From the NCBI GenBank assembly GCA_937925855.1, contig CALAMO010000012.1, forward strand, positions 105,169-169,168: a DNA stretch of 64,000 bases, read 5' to 3'. The stretch's first letter is position 1. Every line of letters starts with the position of its first letter. The translations under genes were made by a program, and so were the position numbers. Below, piece after piece: positions 27,952 through 37,501 of this stretch. This DNA is from an uncultured Thiotrichaceae bacterium. Lineage in GTDB: Bacteria; Pseudomonadota; Gammaproteobacteria; Thiotrichales; Thiotrichaceae. Under the pieces are notes generated by a model. The model saw nothing but the letters and a program-made list of their open reading frames with translations. It did no database searches and was not told the origin of the DNA.

Positions 27952-28248
27952 TCATGCTGAACGTAGTTGAACAACGTTGCTATCAGGCTGTCTGGTAAGA
28001 ACTTCAGGCAGTTTCCGGCTCCATGCGTCGAGTGCCTGCCGCTTTTCCTTCATGTAGTCGTGGTGGTCATAGATTGCGCTAATCCCCCTGTCTTTTTGCT
28101 TTTCAGTGCTGGTTCGCTTTAGCTCTGAATCTGGCAGTGTGTAAACCCGTTGCTTACCCTTAATTTTGTATCTGTGGATAAATACGGCTTGCCCGGTACT
28201 GTAAACGCGAAAATATAACCCCGGCACGGTGCTATCCTTGAACTTCAT
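27952..28248 (-). pseudogene. tyrosine integrase with large internal deletion
   Basis: A 98-residue remnant. The first half (DSTVPGLYFRVYSTGQAVFI, then YKIKGKQRVYTL) is the N-terminal arm-binding domain of P4-type integrases; the second half (RGISAIYDHHDYMKEKRQAL, then DAWSRKLPEVL) is the extreme C-terminus, just after the catalytic Tyr region. The whole catalytic domain between them is missing, although the frame stayed open. It is probably what is left of the integrase that used the nearby tRNA-Asn site. Confidence 0.75.
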
Positions 28249-28320
28249 GTGGCTGTCAAATCCCGACAGATCACAACCTTACCGCCGTCACCTATTCTTA
28301 GTCAGTAGCCATCGGTTTCA

Positions 28321-29283
28321 TCAACGGCACGCGCCTACCTCTTTCCCCCGCATCCGCTCCAGCCGCTGCGCTGATACAGCGCTAGCATTCAGTTGCGCAT
28401 GATCCAGCAGCTCAATCACGCCCGCGCGATTATTACACGCCAGCACCATGTCACAGCCCGCTGCCAAGGCAGCGTCGGCGCGTTCGGCATAGCCTCCGGC
28501 AACGCTTGCGCCTTCCATACTGAGGTCATCACTAAAAATCACACCCTCAAACCCCAGCTGCCTGCGTAAAATATCCTGTAGCCAGATGCTGGAAAACCCA
28601 GCGGGCTGCGTGTCGACCTGTTCATAAATCACATGTGCGGGCATCACCGCGTCCAGCCCACACTGAAACAGCGCGCGAAACGGCTGCACGTCCTGCTGCA
28701 TAATCTGCTCCGCACTGCGCTCATCACACGGAATCGCATGATGCGAGTCAGCGGTTACCCAACCGTGCCCCGGAAAATGCTTGCCGGTCGCGGCCATACC
28801 TGCCTGCCGCATACCTTTGATATACGCCTCTGCCAATACGGCCACACAGTGGGCATCAGCATGGAACGCGCGGTCGCCGATCACGGCGCTCAGGCCATAA
28901 TCCAGATCCAGCACTGGCGCGAAGCTAAAATCAATATCCACTGCCCGCAGCTCCGCCGCCATCAGCTGGCCTGCCTGCTGTGCGGCCTGGAGCGCCGCTG
29001 CTGGGTCGCGGTCATAGTGCATGCCCAACTCGGCCAGCGGTGCTAAGCGGGTGAACTGCTCACGAAAGCGCTGCACCCGGCCCCCTTCCTGATCCACTGC
29101 GATTAACAGTGAACGCGGTGCGGCAGCGCGTACGGCTTGCGTTAAGGCGCTGATCTGTGCCACCGACTCATAATTGCGGCTGAAATAAATCAAGCCACCC
29201 ACTTTAGGGTGTGCTAATAATTCGCGCTCCTGCGCGCTGAGCTCCGTGCCCTGTATGTCCAACATCACACAGCCAATCGCCAT
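28321..29283 (-). CDS. nagZ: beta-N-acetylhexosaminidase (peptidoglycan recycling)
   Basis: A GH3 enzyme of about 320 residues that cleaves GlcNAc-1,6-anhydroMurNAc in cytoplasmic peptidoglycan recycling. The start MAIGCVMLDIQGTEL at 29283 matches the family; the longer frame to 29355 does not. LLIAVDQEGGRVQRFRE, ATGKHFPGHGWVTADSHHA (KHFPGHG with catalytic His/Asp) and GVIFSDDLSMEGA (nucleophile Asp) are all present. It is divergent from the exchanger gene to the right. Confidence 0.95.
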   Translation of the reverse strand: MAIGCVMLDIQGTELSAQERELLAHPKVGGLIYFSRNYESVAQISALTQAVRAAAPRSLLIAVDQEGGRVQRFREQFTRLAPLAELGMHYDRDPAAALQAAQQAGQLMAAELRAVDIDFSFAPVLDLDYGLSAVIGDRAFHADAHCVAVLAEAYIKGMRQAGMAATGKHFPGHGWVTADSHHAIPCDERSAEQIMQQDVQPFRALFQCGLDAVMPAHVIYEQVDTQPAGFSSIWLQDILRRQLGFEGVIFSDDLSMEGASVAGGYAERADAALAAGCDMVLACNNRAGVIELLDHAQLNASAVSAQRLERMRGKEVGACR

Positions 29284-29375
29284 GGTCTTTCTCCCTTGTT
29301 CCGGTGTACTTAAAGCATACCGCAATAAGGGTTTATGTATAATGCGCGCTTTCATTGGCGGGGTGACTATTAGCG

Positions 29376-30356
29376 ATGTTGCTGTTTTTACTTGCGGTAT
29401 TGGGCGGGCTGTTTGTGCTGGCGTGGAGTGCGGATAAATTTGTCGACGGCGCGTCCAGTTTGGCGCGGATTACGGGCATTCCGCCACTCGTCATTGGCAT
29501 GGTGATTATTGGCTTCGGCACCTCTGCCCCGGAAATGCTGGTGTCTGTTTCTGCTGCCCTGAACGGTACGCCGGGAATGGCCTTAGGCAATGCTGTCGGC
29601 TCTAATATCGCCAATATCGCGCTGATTCTGGGGGTTACCGCGCTGATTGTCGCGCTGCCGGTGCAATCTTCCGTCGTCAGGCGGGAAATTCCGCTGATCT
29701 TACTGGCAGGCGTGTTTTCCTGGCTGCTGCTAAGCGATGGCACCATCACCCGTACCGATGGCATTCTGCTGATTGGCCTATTGTTTCTGCTGCTGGGTTG
29801 GATGACCTATGCGGCCAGCCGGCAGTATGACGCACAGTTTATCGATGAGGTGAAACAAGAGACTGACCAGAAGGGGCGGAGCAAGCGGCAGTCACTGTTC
29901 CACACCCTACTTGGCCTGATATTATTAGTCGCTAGTTCGCAGCTTTTAGTGTGGGGGGCCACCGGTATTGCGGTGCGCTTTGGGGTCAGTGATCTGCTCA
30001 TTGGTCTCACCATTGTTGCGATTGGCACTAGCCTGCCGGAGCTGGCTGCTTCGGTCACCAGCGCCCGTAAAGGCGAGGTCAGTCTGGCCGTGGGTAATAT
30101 TATCGGCTCAAACTTATTTAACAATTTGGGGGTGATGGGGTTGGTGGCGCTGATCGCACCGTTTACGACGCCTGCGGCAGTGATGGCCCGCGACCTGCCG
30201 ATTATGCTGGCATTGACGCTGTTGATTGTCGTTTTTGCCTTTACCCCGCCGGGCCGCAATATTTTATCGCGCTGGGAAGCGATTGTGCTGTTGATTATTT
30301 TTGTGGCGTATCAGCTGCTGCTCTACTATCAGGCGGCCTATCCGGCTGGCCTTTAA
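29376..30356 (+). CDS. calcium/sodium antiporter, CaCA family
   Basis: A 326-residue inner-membrane exchanger with about ten helices in two inverted repeats. The two alpha repeats are visible: MVIIGFGTSAPEMLVSVSAAL with GNAVGSNIANIALILG near residues 42-90, and VAIGTSLPELAASVTSA with GNIIGSNLFNNLGVMG near 210-255. This is the K+-independent Ca2+/Na+ exchanger (YrbG-like) group, which regularly precedes kdsD in Gammaproteobacteria. It probably leads the kdsD-lptB operon, with 60 bases to kdsD. Confidence 0.9.
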   Translation: MLLFLLAVLGGLFVLAWSADKFVDGASSLARITGIPPLVIGMVIIGFGTSAPEMLVSVSAALNGTPGMALGNAVGSNIANIALILGVTALIVALPVQSSVVRREIPLILLAGVFSWLLLSDGTITRTDGILLIGLLFLLLGWMTYAASRQYDAQFIDEVKQETDQKGRSKRQSLFHTLLGLILLVASSQLLVWGATGIAVRFGVSDLLIGLTIVAIGTSLPELAASVTSARKGEVSLAVGNIIGSNLFNNLGVMGLVALIAPFTTPAAVMARDLPIMLALTLLIVVFAFTPPGRNILSRWEAIVLLIIFVAYQLLLYYQAAYPAGL

Positions 30357-30416
30357 CGTGTCGAGCTGCCGCCGCTATTAAGCGCCTGCCATCCCTATGG
30401 AATAAACAAAACACAC

Positions 30417-31394
30417 ATGACATCACACACCCGAAAAGACCTGAAAGCGCTGGCGAGAGCCGTGATTAAGACCGAAATCAGTGCGCTCCAAGATTTGCCC
30501 GAGCGCGTCGACGAACAGTTTGTTGCGGCCTGCGAAGCGATTTTGGCCTGTAAAGGTCGGGTCATTGTTTCCGGCATGGGTAAATCAGGCCACATCGGTC
30601 ATAAAATCGCAGCTACGCTGGCGAGTACCGGTACTCCAGCCTTTTTTGTCCATCCCGGCGAAGCGAGCCACGGTGATCTCGGCATGATTGCTAGCGGCGA
30701 TATTATGATTGTGCTGTCTAATTCCGGCAGCACCAGTGAATTATTATCGATCACCCCGGTGATTAACCGGCTGGACGTGCAGCTGATTGCGATGACCGGC
30801 GACCCTTATTCGGAATTGGCGCAGCTGGCGGACTATCATATTTATACTGGCGTTGAGCAGGAAGCCTGTCCGCTGGGATTGGCCCCCACCTCTAGCACCA
30901 CGGCTGCCTTAGTCATGGGTGATGCCCTGGCGATTTCCCTGTTAGAGGCGCGCGGCTTTACCGCCGAGGATTTTGCGCGCTCGCACCCCGGCGGTCGCTT
31001 AGGTAAGCGCCTACTGGTGCATGTGCGCGATATTATGCACACTGGCGCAGAGATTCCATGCGTCACCCCGGATGCGGATATACGGCTCAGCATCCTGGAA
31101 ATGACGCGACGTGGTTTGGGCATGACTGCCGTTGTTGATGCGGACAAGCATTTGCTTGGTATTTTTACTGACGGTGATTTACGCCGCTCGTTTGAAGATA
31201 GTCGTGATCTGCGGCATACGCTGATTGCCGACTTGATGACACGCGACTCGCTCACTACAACGCCGGATGAACTCGCGGTGACTGCGCTTAATCTGATGCA
31301 GGAAAAAGCCATTACCGCGCTTCCCGTAGTGCAGGAGCGGCGAATTGTCGGTATCATCCATATGCACGATTTATTACGCGCAGGAATTGTTTAA
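30417..31394 (+). CDS. kdsD: D-arabinose 5-phosphate isomerase
   Basis: A 325-residue isomerase making arabinose-5-phosphate from ribulose-5-phosphate, the first step of Kdo synthesis. The SIS domain has VIVSGMGKSGHIGHKIAATL near residues 48-67 and HPGEASHGDLGMI with the catalytic His; two CBS domains follow from about 205. The stop overlaps the kdsC start (TAATG). It feeds LPS inner-core synthesis together with kdsC. Confidence 0.95.
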   Translation: MTSHTRKDLKALARAVIKTEISALQDLPERVDEQFVAACEAILACKGRVIVSGMGKSGHIGHKIAATLASTGTPAFFVHPGEASHGDLGMIASGDIMIVLSNSGSTSELLSITPVINRLDVQLIAMTGDPYSELAQLADYHIYTGVEQEACPLGLAPTSSTTAALVMGDALAISLLEARGFTAEDFARSHPGGRLGKRLLVHVRDIMHTGAEIPCVTPDADIRLSILEMTRRGLGMTAVVDADKHLLGIFTDGDLRRSFEDSRDLRHTLIADLMTRDSLTTTPDELAVTALNLMQEKAITALPVVQERRIVGIIHMHDLLRAGIV

Positions 31395-31936
31395 TGCCGC
31401 TCAATGACACCGCACTGATGGACAAAGCCAGCCAAATCAAGCTGTTGATTCTGGATGTGGATGGCGTACTTACGGATGGGCGCTTGATTTACGATAATGC
31501 GGGCCAGGAGTATAAGGCCTTCCATTCCCGCGATGGTCATGGTATTCGCATGCTGCTGCAGGCCGGTATCCAACCGGCCTTACTTACGGGGCGTCAGTCG
31601 ACGCTCGTTTTGCACCGCGCGGAAAATCTGGGTATTTCGCCTGAGCTGATTTATCAGGGTTATCGCGATAAACGTCCGGCCTTTGCTGAACTCTGCGCCA
31701 AAACCGGTATCAAACCGGATGAAATCGCCTATGTCGGTGATGACGTCATTGATCTGCCGGTGATGTGTAAAGTTGGTTTAGCCATTGCAGTGCAGGACGC
31801 CCACGGGTTTGTCAAACAGCATGCGCATTGGATAACAGCGACAGCCGGTGGCAAAGGCGCGGTGCGTGAAGTCTGTGAACGGCTGCTGGCAGCGCAGGGT
31901 AAGCTAGAGGGCATGTTGGCGACCTATTTGGAGTGA
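31394..31936 (+). CDS. kdsC: Kdo-8-phosphate phosphatase
   Basis: A 180-residue HAD phosphatase that removes phosphate from Kdo-8-phosphate. LLILDVDGVLTDGRLIYD near residues 17-34 has the DxD nucleophile pair, LLTGRQS is motif II, and YVGDDVIDLPVM is motif IV. The length fits the C1 tetrameric HAD group without a cap. It overlaps kdsD by one base and precedes lptC by seven. Confidence 0.95.
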   Translation: MPLNDTALMDKASQIKLLILDVDGVLTDGRLIYDNAGQEYKAFHSRDGHGIRMLLQAGIQPALLTGRQSTLVLHRAENLGISPELIYQGYRDKRPAFAELCAKTGIKPDEIAYVGDDVIDLPVMCKVGLAIAVQDAHGFVKQHAHWITATAGGKGAVREVCERLLAAQGKLEGMLATYLE

Positions 31937-31943
31937 TAGACAC

Positions 31944-32540
31944 ATGAAAAAGCGCCATTTCGTGCTTATCGCTGGACTGTTGGCGGTGATAATGATTAGC
32001 AATATTGAGGAATACATCGGCAGCCCAACGTTTAGCCTAGGTGAACAGGATTATGAGACCGTTGATTATTACCTGACCGATTTCAGCCTGAGTGCGATGC
32101 AGGCCGATGGTAAAGTCAGTCATACTATGGACGGTCAGTATATGGCCTACTGGCAGAGCAAGGACGTGAGTTCTATTATTAATCCACGCCTCGTGAGTCG
32201 GGATGACAGCAGCACGACAAACGCCAACGAGCAGGGTACTAATGGTATTGTGCTAACGGCGGAAGAGGCGCAGCTGAATCATGAGACGGACGAGGCGCAA
32301 CTCAGCGGTGCAGTTAGGCTGCGAGTCAGTCAGCACAATAACCTTCAGCTCAGTTTGGATACTTCACAGCTCAAATATGGCCTGCGGGATAAACAGATCA
32401 GCACTGAGGAAGCGGTCAGTATTATTACGCCAGATATACAACTCACTGGAACAGGTCTCGACAGCAATTTAAACGAGACCACATTAAGGTTAAATGCCAA
32501 TGTTAAGTCAATTTATAAACCCACTCAATCTGACGATTAA
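31944..32540 (+). CDS. lptC: LPS export system protein LptC
   Basis: A 198-residue bitopic inner-membrane protein with one N-terminal anchor (FVLIAGLLAVIMI, residues 6-18) and a periplasmic beta-jellyroll domain (YYLTDFSLSAMQADGKVSH). LptC links the LptB2FG exporter to the periplasmic LptA bridge. It lies between kdsC and lptA as usual and overlaps the proposed lptA start by about 47 bases. Sequence is weakly conserved in this family, so context carries part of the call. Confidence 0.9.
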   Translation: MKKRHFVLIAGLLAVIMISNIEEYIGSPTFSLGEQDYETVDYYLTDFSLSAMQADGKVSHTMDGQYMAYWQSKDVSSIINPRLVSRDDSSTTNANEQGTNGIVLTAEEAQLNHETDEAQLSGAVRLRVSQHNNLQLSLDTSQLKYGLRDKQISTEEAVSIITPDIQLTGTGLDSNLNETTLRLNANVKSIYKPTQSDD

Positions 32541-33093
32541 CCCACAAAGGCTCAGCAAAAGCCCGCACCGTCTGCACAGACGACCGCCACTGCTTGGCCT
32601 CGTTATGCTGCTATGTTTATTGGGCCTGAGCAGTGCGGCCCAGGCGCTGAGCAGTGATGTCGAGAAGCCCGTCAGTATTGAGGCTGATGCCGTCGTCTTC
32701 AACAAAAATGCAGGCACCGCGCTGTATACCGGGCGCGTCGAAATCGTACAGGGCACGCTGCGCATTACCGCCGATCGCATTGAAATCAGCGCGCCTAAAA
32801 ACGAAATCCAGATGATTAAAGCGACCGGTAAACCTGTGATGTTCCGCCAAAAAATGGATACTGGTAAAAATGCGGAAGGGCAGGCGAATAGTATGATGTA
32901 CTTCGTCAAGCAGAAGCGCCTACAGCTGAGCGGTAATGCTAGCCTGAAGCAGGACAAGGACAACTTCGCCAGCAATGTTATCGAGTACTCCACTGCATCC
33001 GGTGAGCTGAAAGCAGGCGGCGGTAAGGCGGCGAACGGTAAGCGTGGCCGGGTCAAGGCCATCTTCTACCCAACCAATAAAGCCAAGCCGTAA
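32494..33093 (+). CDS. lptA: LPS transport periplasmic protein LptA
   Basis: A 199-residue periplasmic bridge protein. A long N-terminus leads into a signal peptide ([19 protein letters not shown], about residues 32-50), followed by the OstA domain: [20 protein letters not shown], then [21 protein letters not shown]. LptA filaments carry LPS from LptC to LptD. The signal peptide begins unusually far in; starts are possible at 32494 or 32503, and the overlap with lptC depends on this choice. A start further in would give a normal-length leader. Confidence 0.93.
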   Translation: MPMLSQFINPLNLTINPQRLSKSPHRLHRRPPLLGLVMLLCLLGLSSAAQALSSDVEKPVSIEADAVVFNKNAGTALYTGRVEIVQGTLRITADRIEISAPKNEIQMIKATGKPVMFRQKMDTGKNAEGQANSMMYFVKQKRLQLSGNASLKQDKDNFASNVIEYSTASGELKAGGGKAANGKRGRVKAIFYPTNKAKP

Positions 33094-33095
33094 TA

Positions 33096-33821
33096 ATGGC
33101 CGTACTCAGCGCCCGTAATTTGCAAAAAAGCTATAAGAAGCGCCAGATTCTGCGTGATGTCAGCCTGGATGTGCACAGTGCTGAGGTGGTCGGCCTATTA
33201 GGGCCAAACGGGGCCGGTAAAACCACCAGCTTCTATATGATTGTTGGGCTGGTTGGCCCGGATGCAGGCCACATCCTAATTGACGACTTGGACATCACCC
33301 AGGCACCGATGCATGAACGCGCTCGTGCTGGTCTCGGTTATCTGGCCCAGGAAGCCAGCGTCTTTCGTCAGCTCAGCGTAACCCAAAATATACTGGCGAT
33401 CCTCGAATTGCGGAAAGACCTCAGCCGGCAAGAACGCCGCGAAAAGTTGGAGCAGCTGCTGGAAGAGTTTCAGATTACCCATTTGCGCGATACACAGGGC
33501 ATAAGCCTGTCTGGGGGCGAGCGCCGCAGGTTAGAAATTGCGCGGGCGTTGGCAACTGAGCCTAAGTTTATCCTACTGGATGAGCCTTTTGCGGGGGTGG
33601 ACCCAGTATCCGTATTGGAAATTCAGAAGATTATCCGCCATTTGGTGCAGCGCAATATCGGCGTACTGATTACCGACCATAATGTGCGTGAAACCTTGGG
33701 CATCTGTGATTCTGCTTATGTGCTGAGTGAAGGTAGCATTCTGACCGCTGGCACGCCAGAAGATATATTAAATAATGAACAGGCCCGCAAAGTTTATCTC
33801 GGTGAAAATTTTCAGCTTTAG
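33096..33821 (+). CDS. lptB: LPS export ABC transporter ATP-binding protein
   Basis: A 241-residue ATPase of LptB2[19 protein letters not shown] near residues 38-54 is Walker [17 protein letters not shown] the signature, [13 protein letters not shown]alker B, and [20 protein letters not shown] has the H-loop. It closes the kdsD-kdsC-lptC-lptA-lptB block. In many relatives rpoN follows; here it does not, and a 180-base AT-rich gap follows instead. Confidence 0.96.
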   Translation: MAVLSARNLQKSYKKRQILRDVSLDVHSAEVVGLLGPNGAGKTTSFYMIVGLVGPDAGHILIDDLDITQAPMHERARAGLGYLAQEASVFRQLSVTQNILAILELRKDLSRQERREKLEQLLEEFQITHLRDTQGISLSGGERRRLEIARALATEPKFILLDEPFAGVDPVSVLEIQKIIRHLVQRNIGVLITDHNVRETLGICDSAYVLSEGSILTAGTPEDILNNEQARKVYLGENFQL

Positions 33822-34018
33822 TTCGCCGCAGTGGATGCTTTAGCCTCACTAAGATTGAATAATATTTGATCATTTTTAATAAAAAGACGCTTTTAACTGT
33901 ACCTCAAATTAACAATTAACTGTTTGTTTCCCGCCTGATTCTCTATTGCTTGTTAGCAGAACTTCGTCGATATAGTATTGTCATATGGCGAGATAACAAT
34001 TAATTGAGGGCTTTAACT

Positions 34019-34978
34019 ATGAAACCAGTAATTCGTCTGTCTTTAATGCTGTCAGCAACGGTTCTATTTGCGACAGCTTGTACTCCGGTACCTTTTGACG
34101 GCCAGAACAACTACACCTACGGCAGCGGTTATACCGCACCGTCTCCTTTCACTGCGTCTGCCCCGGTGATGGGCAACCCAGCAGCGCCAACGGCACAGAC
34201 ACCCGTTCCGGCCGCTGCGCCGCTGTCAACAGCGCCCCGCACGGCGGCGGCACCTCAGACCAACACAGCAGCAACACATGCGCATCACGCGGGTAACAAC
34301 AATCACAATCATGCAGGCACCGCGCAGCATGGCGCTAATGTTCCAGTCGCCTCCGCTAACCCTATGCCCGTTGCCACGGTGCCCCAGGTGCCGGTAGCCA
34401 GCGGACAGGTCGCCTATGCCGCGACGAACGCGACTAATAGCTATGCCACGCCGCCTGCTGCTACCGGCGGCAATGCTTACGACACGTATGCCGCAAATGC
34501 CAATACGGCAAACCCAGGCGGCGCGTATAACAGCTATGCTGCCAGCAGCACGAACAGTCCCGCAGCTAATGCGAATAATAGCTATGCGTCATACGCCGCA
34601 GCGGCGAACACCGCCACCCCAAATAGCAATTACACACCGGCGAGCAGCGCCAGTAATAACAATTATTATGTCGGTGCAAATACTAGCTATGACAGTTACA
34701 CCAATAACACCGCGCCAAGCAACAATAGCTATCCCACCGTCAACAACACGCCCACCGGCGGCGGCGCAGCAGTACAAATTTTTGCAACGGTCAGTCCCGA
34801 TAAAGCGGAACGTATTCGACAGGACGTGATTAGCCAGGGTCTGCCTGCGATCGTCGATCAGGTCGATGGCCTGTATAAAGTGCGGGTGCCCTATCCTTCA
34901 GAAGGGCAGGCGCGGGCTAACCTGATTCGGGTACGCAGTGTTTCCGGTACGCCGGGGGCTTTTGTTACGGCGCGTTAA
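34019..34978 (+). CDS. SPOR-domain lipoprotein with low-complexity linker
   Basis: A protein of about 319 residues. The start at 34019 (MKPVIRLSLMLSATVLFATAC) gives a lipoprotein signal with Cys at about position 21. Residues 25-245 are low complexity, dominated by N, A, T, S, Y and P with repeated NSYA/NNSY-like units and a HHAGNNNHNHAG histidine patch. The C-terminal 70 residues (AVQIFATVSPDKAERIRQDV, then GLYKVRVPYPSEGQARANLI) are a SPOR domain, which binds denuded septal peptidoglycan. It may be a divisome or cell-wall factor. The linker looks disordered and fast evolving. Confidence 0.75.
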   Translation: MKPVIRLSLMLSATVLFATACTPVPFDGQNNYTYGSGYTAPSPFTASAPVMGNPAAPTAQTPVPAAAPLSTAPRTAAAPQTNTAATHAHHAGNNNHNHAGTAQHGANVPVASANPMPVATVPQVPVASGQVAYAATNATNSYATPPAATGGNAYDTYAANANTANPGGAYNSYAASSTNSPAANANNSYASYAAAANTATPNSNYTPASSASNNNYYVGANTSYDSYTNNTAPSNNSYPTVNNTPTGGGAAVQIFATVSPDKAERIRQDVISQGLPAIVDQVDGLYKVRVPYPSEGQARANLIRVRSVSGTPGAFVTAR

Positions 34979-35031
34979 TACGGTTTTCTGACCTGGCTTC
35001 TCTGGGGGCTAGGCGGCGCTGCTGAATCGAT

Positions 35032-35058
35032 AAAAACCGGCTGCTACAGCCGGTTTTT
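35032..35058. terminator. bidirectional rho-independent terminator
   Basis: AAAAACCGGCT (35032-35042) and AGCCGGTTTTT (35048-35058) form an 11-bp stem with a 5-base loop, with A and T runs on both sides. It lies between the convergent SPOR-lipoprotein and CvfB-like genes and serves both. Confidence 0.92.
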
Positions 35059-35063
35059 AGCCT

Positions 35064-35900
35064 TTAAAGCAGGCTGGTTTTACCCGGTGCTAGTTTGATA
35101 CGGCGCTGTTTATACAAGGCTCCCAGGGCGCGTTTAAACTGGCCCTTGCTCACCTGGAATTCCTGATAAATTTTATCCGCTGCCGTTTTATCGGTGAATG
35201 TCGAGCTGCCGCCCTGCGCCTGTAAGTGTGCGATAATGCGCTGTGCCAACTCATCGCTGATCACATGCGCCGCACCGGGCTCCTGTAGGCTTAGATCAAT
35301 CTTCATGTCCTGGCGCACCTGTTTGATATAACCTGTGAGCTGCTGACCCAACTGGAGCGTTTGAAACACTTCATTTTCATACAGCTGGCCCAGATGGGTC
35401 TGTCCAATGACAGCCTTATAGCCCAGCTCAGAGCGCCCATAAATCATCAGTTCGACTGCCTGTCCGGTTTTAAAATAATGACCGAGTTCACTCAGGTATT
35501 TGTGCAGGCGTGAGCTGGCAATAATGCTTTGCGTGCGCTCATCCAAATGCGCATACACCACATAAGACTTTCCGACCTGCATGGGGTGTTCCTGTTCGCG
35601 GAAGGGCACCAACAAATCTTTTGGCAGTCCCCAGTCGAGAAAGGCGCCGACCCGATTGGTATCGACCACTTTGAGCAGTGCGCACTGTCCGACTTGAAGA
35701 TGGGGTGTTTCCGTCGTTGCCAGCAGGCGGTCTTCAGAATCGAGGTAGATAAACACCGTTAACGCATCATCCACCGCACAGTCTGCTGGCATATAGCGCT
35801 TTGGTAATAAGATTTCGCCGTATTGACCGCCATCAAGGTACAGGCCAAAATCGACCCGCTTACTAACCCGCAGCGTGTTATAGCGTCCGATGTTGATCAT
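35064..35900 (-). CDS. S1-like RNA-binding protein, CvfB/YitL family
   Basis: A 278-residue protein made of tandem S1-like domains and a C-terminal winged helix. FGLYLDGGQYGEILLPKRY near residues 18-36, TNRVGAFLDWGLPKDLLVPF near 91-110 and the C-terminal ADKIYQEFQVSKGQFKRALG match the CvfB/YitL family. These proteins bind RNA; the physiological role in Gammaproteobacteria is poorly defined. A DUF2750 gene lies 3 bases upstream, so the two are co-transcribed. Confidence 0.87.
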   Translation of the reverse strand: MINIGRYNTLRVSKRVDFGLYLDGGQYGEILLPKRYMPADCAVDDALTVFIYLDSEDRLLATTETPHLQVGQCALLKVVDTNRVGAFLDWGLPKDLLVPFREQEHPMQVGKSYVVYAHLDERTQSIIASSRLHKYLSELGHYFKTGQAVELMIYGRSELGYKAVIGQTHLGQLYENEVFQTLQLGQQLTGYIKQVRQDMKIDLSLQEPGAAHVISDELAQRIIAHLQAQGGSSTFTDKTAADKIYQEFQVSKGQFKRALGALYKQRRIKLAPGKTSLL

Positions 35901-35903
35901 GGT

Positions 35904-36281
35904 TTAGGCTTCCCCACTCAATTCAGCCGCCACATCCGCCGGTTCAAGCTCCAGCCCATCCAGTTCTGGCGTCCAGTCTGGCCCAACCAGCGCATCATCT
36001 TCATGCATTCCAGGGAGCCAGTCGTTGATAAATTCCTCCAGTGGAATTAGCGCGGGCTGATAAATGGTCCACTCTGCGGTGCACAGCATTTGCGCCTGGG
36101 CGGCAGATGACCAAAAGGGCAGCACGTCGGTTTCTTCATAGGACGCTGATGGACAGACTGCCCAGCCGCCCTCTTGTTCACTGTGCAAACCCCAGACCTC
36201 GCCGGACTGTTGGATAGCGGCGATGAAGGCGTCATAAACGGCCTCAAAGTCAGTGTCATTGTCAGTGCTGGATTGGGTCAT
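35904..36281 (-). CDS. DUF2750-domain protein
   Basis: A 125-residue acidic protein. EVWGLHSEQEGGWAVCPS near residues 28-45, then VLPFWSSAAQAQMLCTAEW and PALIPLEEFINDWLPGMHED match the DUF2750 pattern (W-x-L, VLPFWP-like, L-x-x-F-x-x-W-L-x-G-M). Function unknown. It is the first gene of a two-gene unit with the CvfB-like gene. Confidence 0.8.
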   Translation of the reverse strand: MTQSSTDNDTDFEAVYDAFIAAIQQSGEVWGLHSEQEGGWAVCPSASYEETDVLPFWSSAAQAQMLCTAEWTIYQPALIPLEEFINDWLPGMHEDDALVGPDWTPELDGLELEPADVAAELSGEA

Positions 36282-36593
36282 AGCTGCGTGTGTTTACCTG
36301 AAGGGAAGTCGGAGTAGTATCCCTGAGTTGCTGCGATTTCTCAATCAGCAGTGGCACCGTTTAGCGCGGCGCTGCAACCTTCATCCCGGTGGCAAGGTCA
36401 GAATTTGATAATGCGACGGCAAGGCAAGGCGATAACGGTGGGATGAGCGCTGTGCTTGCCAGCACTTTCCATCATCTGCCTGTAAATTGGTAGTAGACTG
36501 CATATACTTTAATCAACCTCGATGCTTATGGGGTGAAGCTTTTTTCATGCGCATCATAACATTATATCAATACCTACAAACGGGGACATCATC
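36282..36593. other. 312-bp intergenic region
   Basis: Between two divergent genes. No coding frame or RNA gene is recognised. It must carry promoters for the DUF2750 unit and the M15 peptidase gene; GGGGACATCATC just before the peptidase ATG supplies only a moderate ribosome binding site. Confidence 0.4.
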
Positions 36594-37403
36594 ATGAAAC
36601 ACGCTCAACCCAGCGGCGCGCTGGCCCTTTTAACCCTCAGTCTAGCTGCGCCCATTGGGGCAGAACAAACCACGACGCTGGCCATTCCGACGCTGGCACC
36701 GGTAGCATACCAAGCCCCTGCGGGTGTATCGCATGATTTTCTCATGGGGCGTTTCTCGCCTGCCACGCACCCAAATTTTGTGCGCCTGAGTGAGCAGCAC
36801 AGCAGCCGCAGCAATATGTACCTGCAAAAGCCAGCCTACGCTGCCTTTAAGGCGATGTATGCGGCGGCGCAAAAGGAGGGCATCCGCCTCGTGATTCGCT
36901 CAGCCGCGCGCGGCTTTAGTGCGCAGCGCAGCATCTGGGAAGGTAAGTGGACGGGTAAGCGTAAGGTCGGCGGTGCGTTGAATATTCATAAGAAAATTCC
37001 CGACCCGGTGCGGCGCGCGCGTAAAATCCTGGAATACAGTTCGATGCCCGGCAGTTCGCGCCATCACTGGGGCACGGAAGTGGATTTGAATGCTTTTAAT
37101 AATGACTGGTTCGCCAGCGGTAAAGGCCGCCAGCTGTATCGCTGGCTTCAGCAAAACGCCGCGCGCTTTGGCTTTTGTCAGCCTTATACCGCCAAAGGCG
37201 GAGACGGACGCAGCAGTGGTTATAATGAAGAAAAGTGGCACTGGTCATACCTGCCATTGGCGGGCCCCTATACCGAACAGGCTGCTCAGCAGCTGCACAA
37301 TTCGATGATCCGTGGCTTTAAGGGTGCAGAAACGGCCGAAGCTGTTAATATTGTGGGCGAATATGTGTTGGGTATTGATCCACGGTGCCGTCTGCACCCG
37401 TGA
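36594..37403 (+). CDS. M15-family D-alanyl-D-alanine carboxypeptidase
   Basis: A 269-residue secreted peptidase (VanY/LdcB-like). A signal peptide covers about residues 1-23 (LALLTLSLAAPIGAE). The zinc site is seen in SSRHHWGTEVDLNAF near 150-165 (HxxGxxxD) and EEKWHWSYLP near 208-217 (the final HxH-type ligand). It should trim D-Ala from peptidoglycan stem peptides in the periplasm. It stands alone. Confidence 0.88.
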   Translation: MKHAQPSGALALLTLSLAAPIGAEQTTTLAIPTLAPVAYQAPAGVSHDFLMGRFSPATHPNFVRLSEQHSSRSNMYLQKPAYAAFKAMYAAAQKEGIRLVIRSAARGFSAQRSIWEGKWTGKRKVGGALNIHKKIPDPVRRARKILEYSSMPGSSRHHWGTEVDLNAFNNDWFASGKGRQLYRWLQQNAARFGFCQPYTAKGGDGRSSGYNEEKWHWSYLPLAGPYTEQAAQQLHNSMIRGFKGAETAEAVNIVGEYVLGIDPRCRLHP

Positions 37404-37501
37404 TACCGCTAGCGCCCTGCGTCCGCAGTCTCCAGTTATTGCGGACGGAGTACACCGGCTTAATGCTGCCCGTGCCCGCACTTTAACCAGGAGCCACCAT
37501 T

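Noticed and set aside
34416..34829. Frame of 137 codons inside the SPOR lipoprotein gene
   Set aside because: Arg/Pro/Thr-rich shadow of a low-complexity gene with no start signal.
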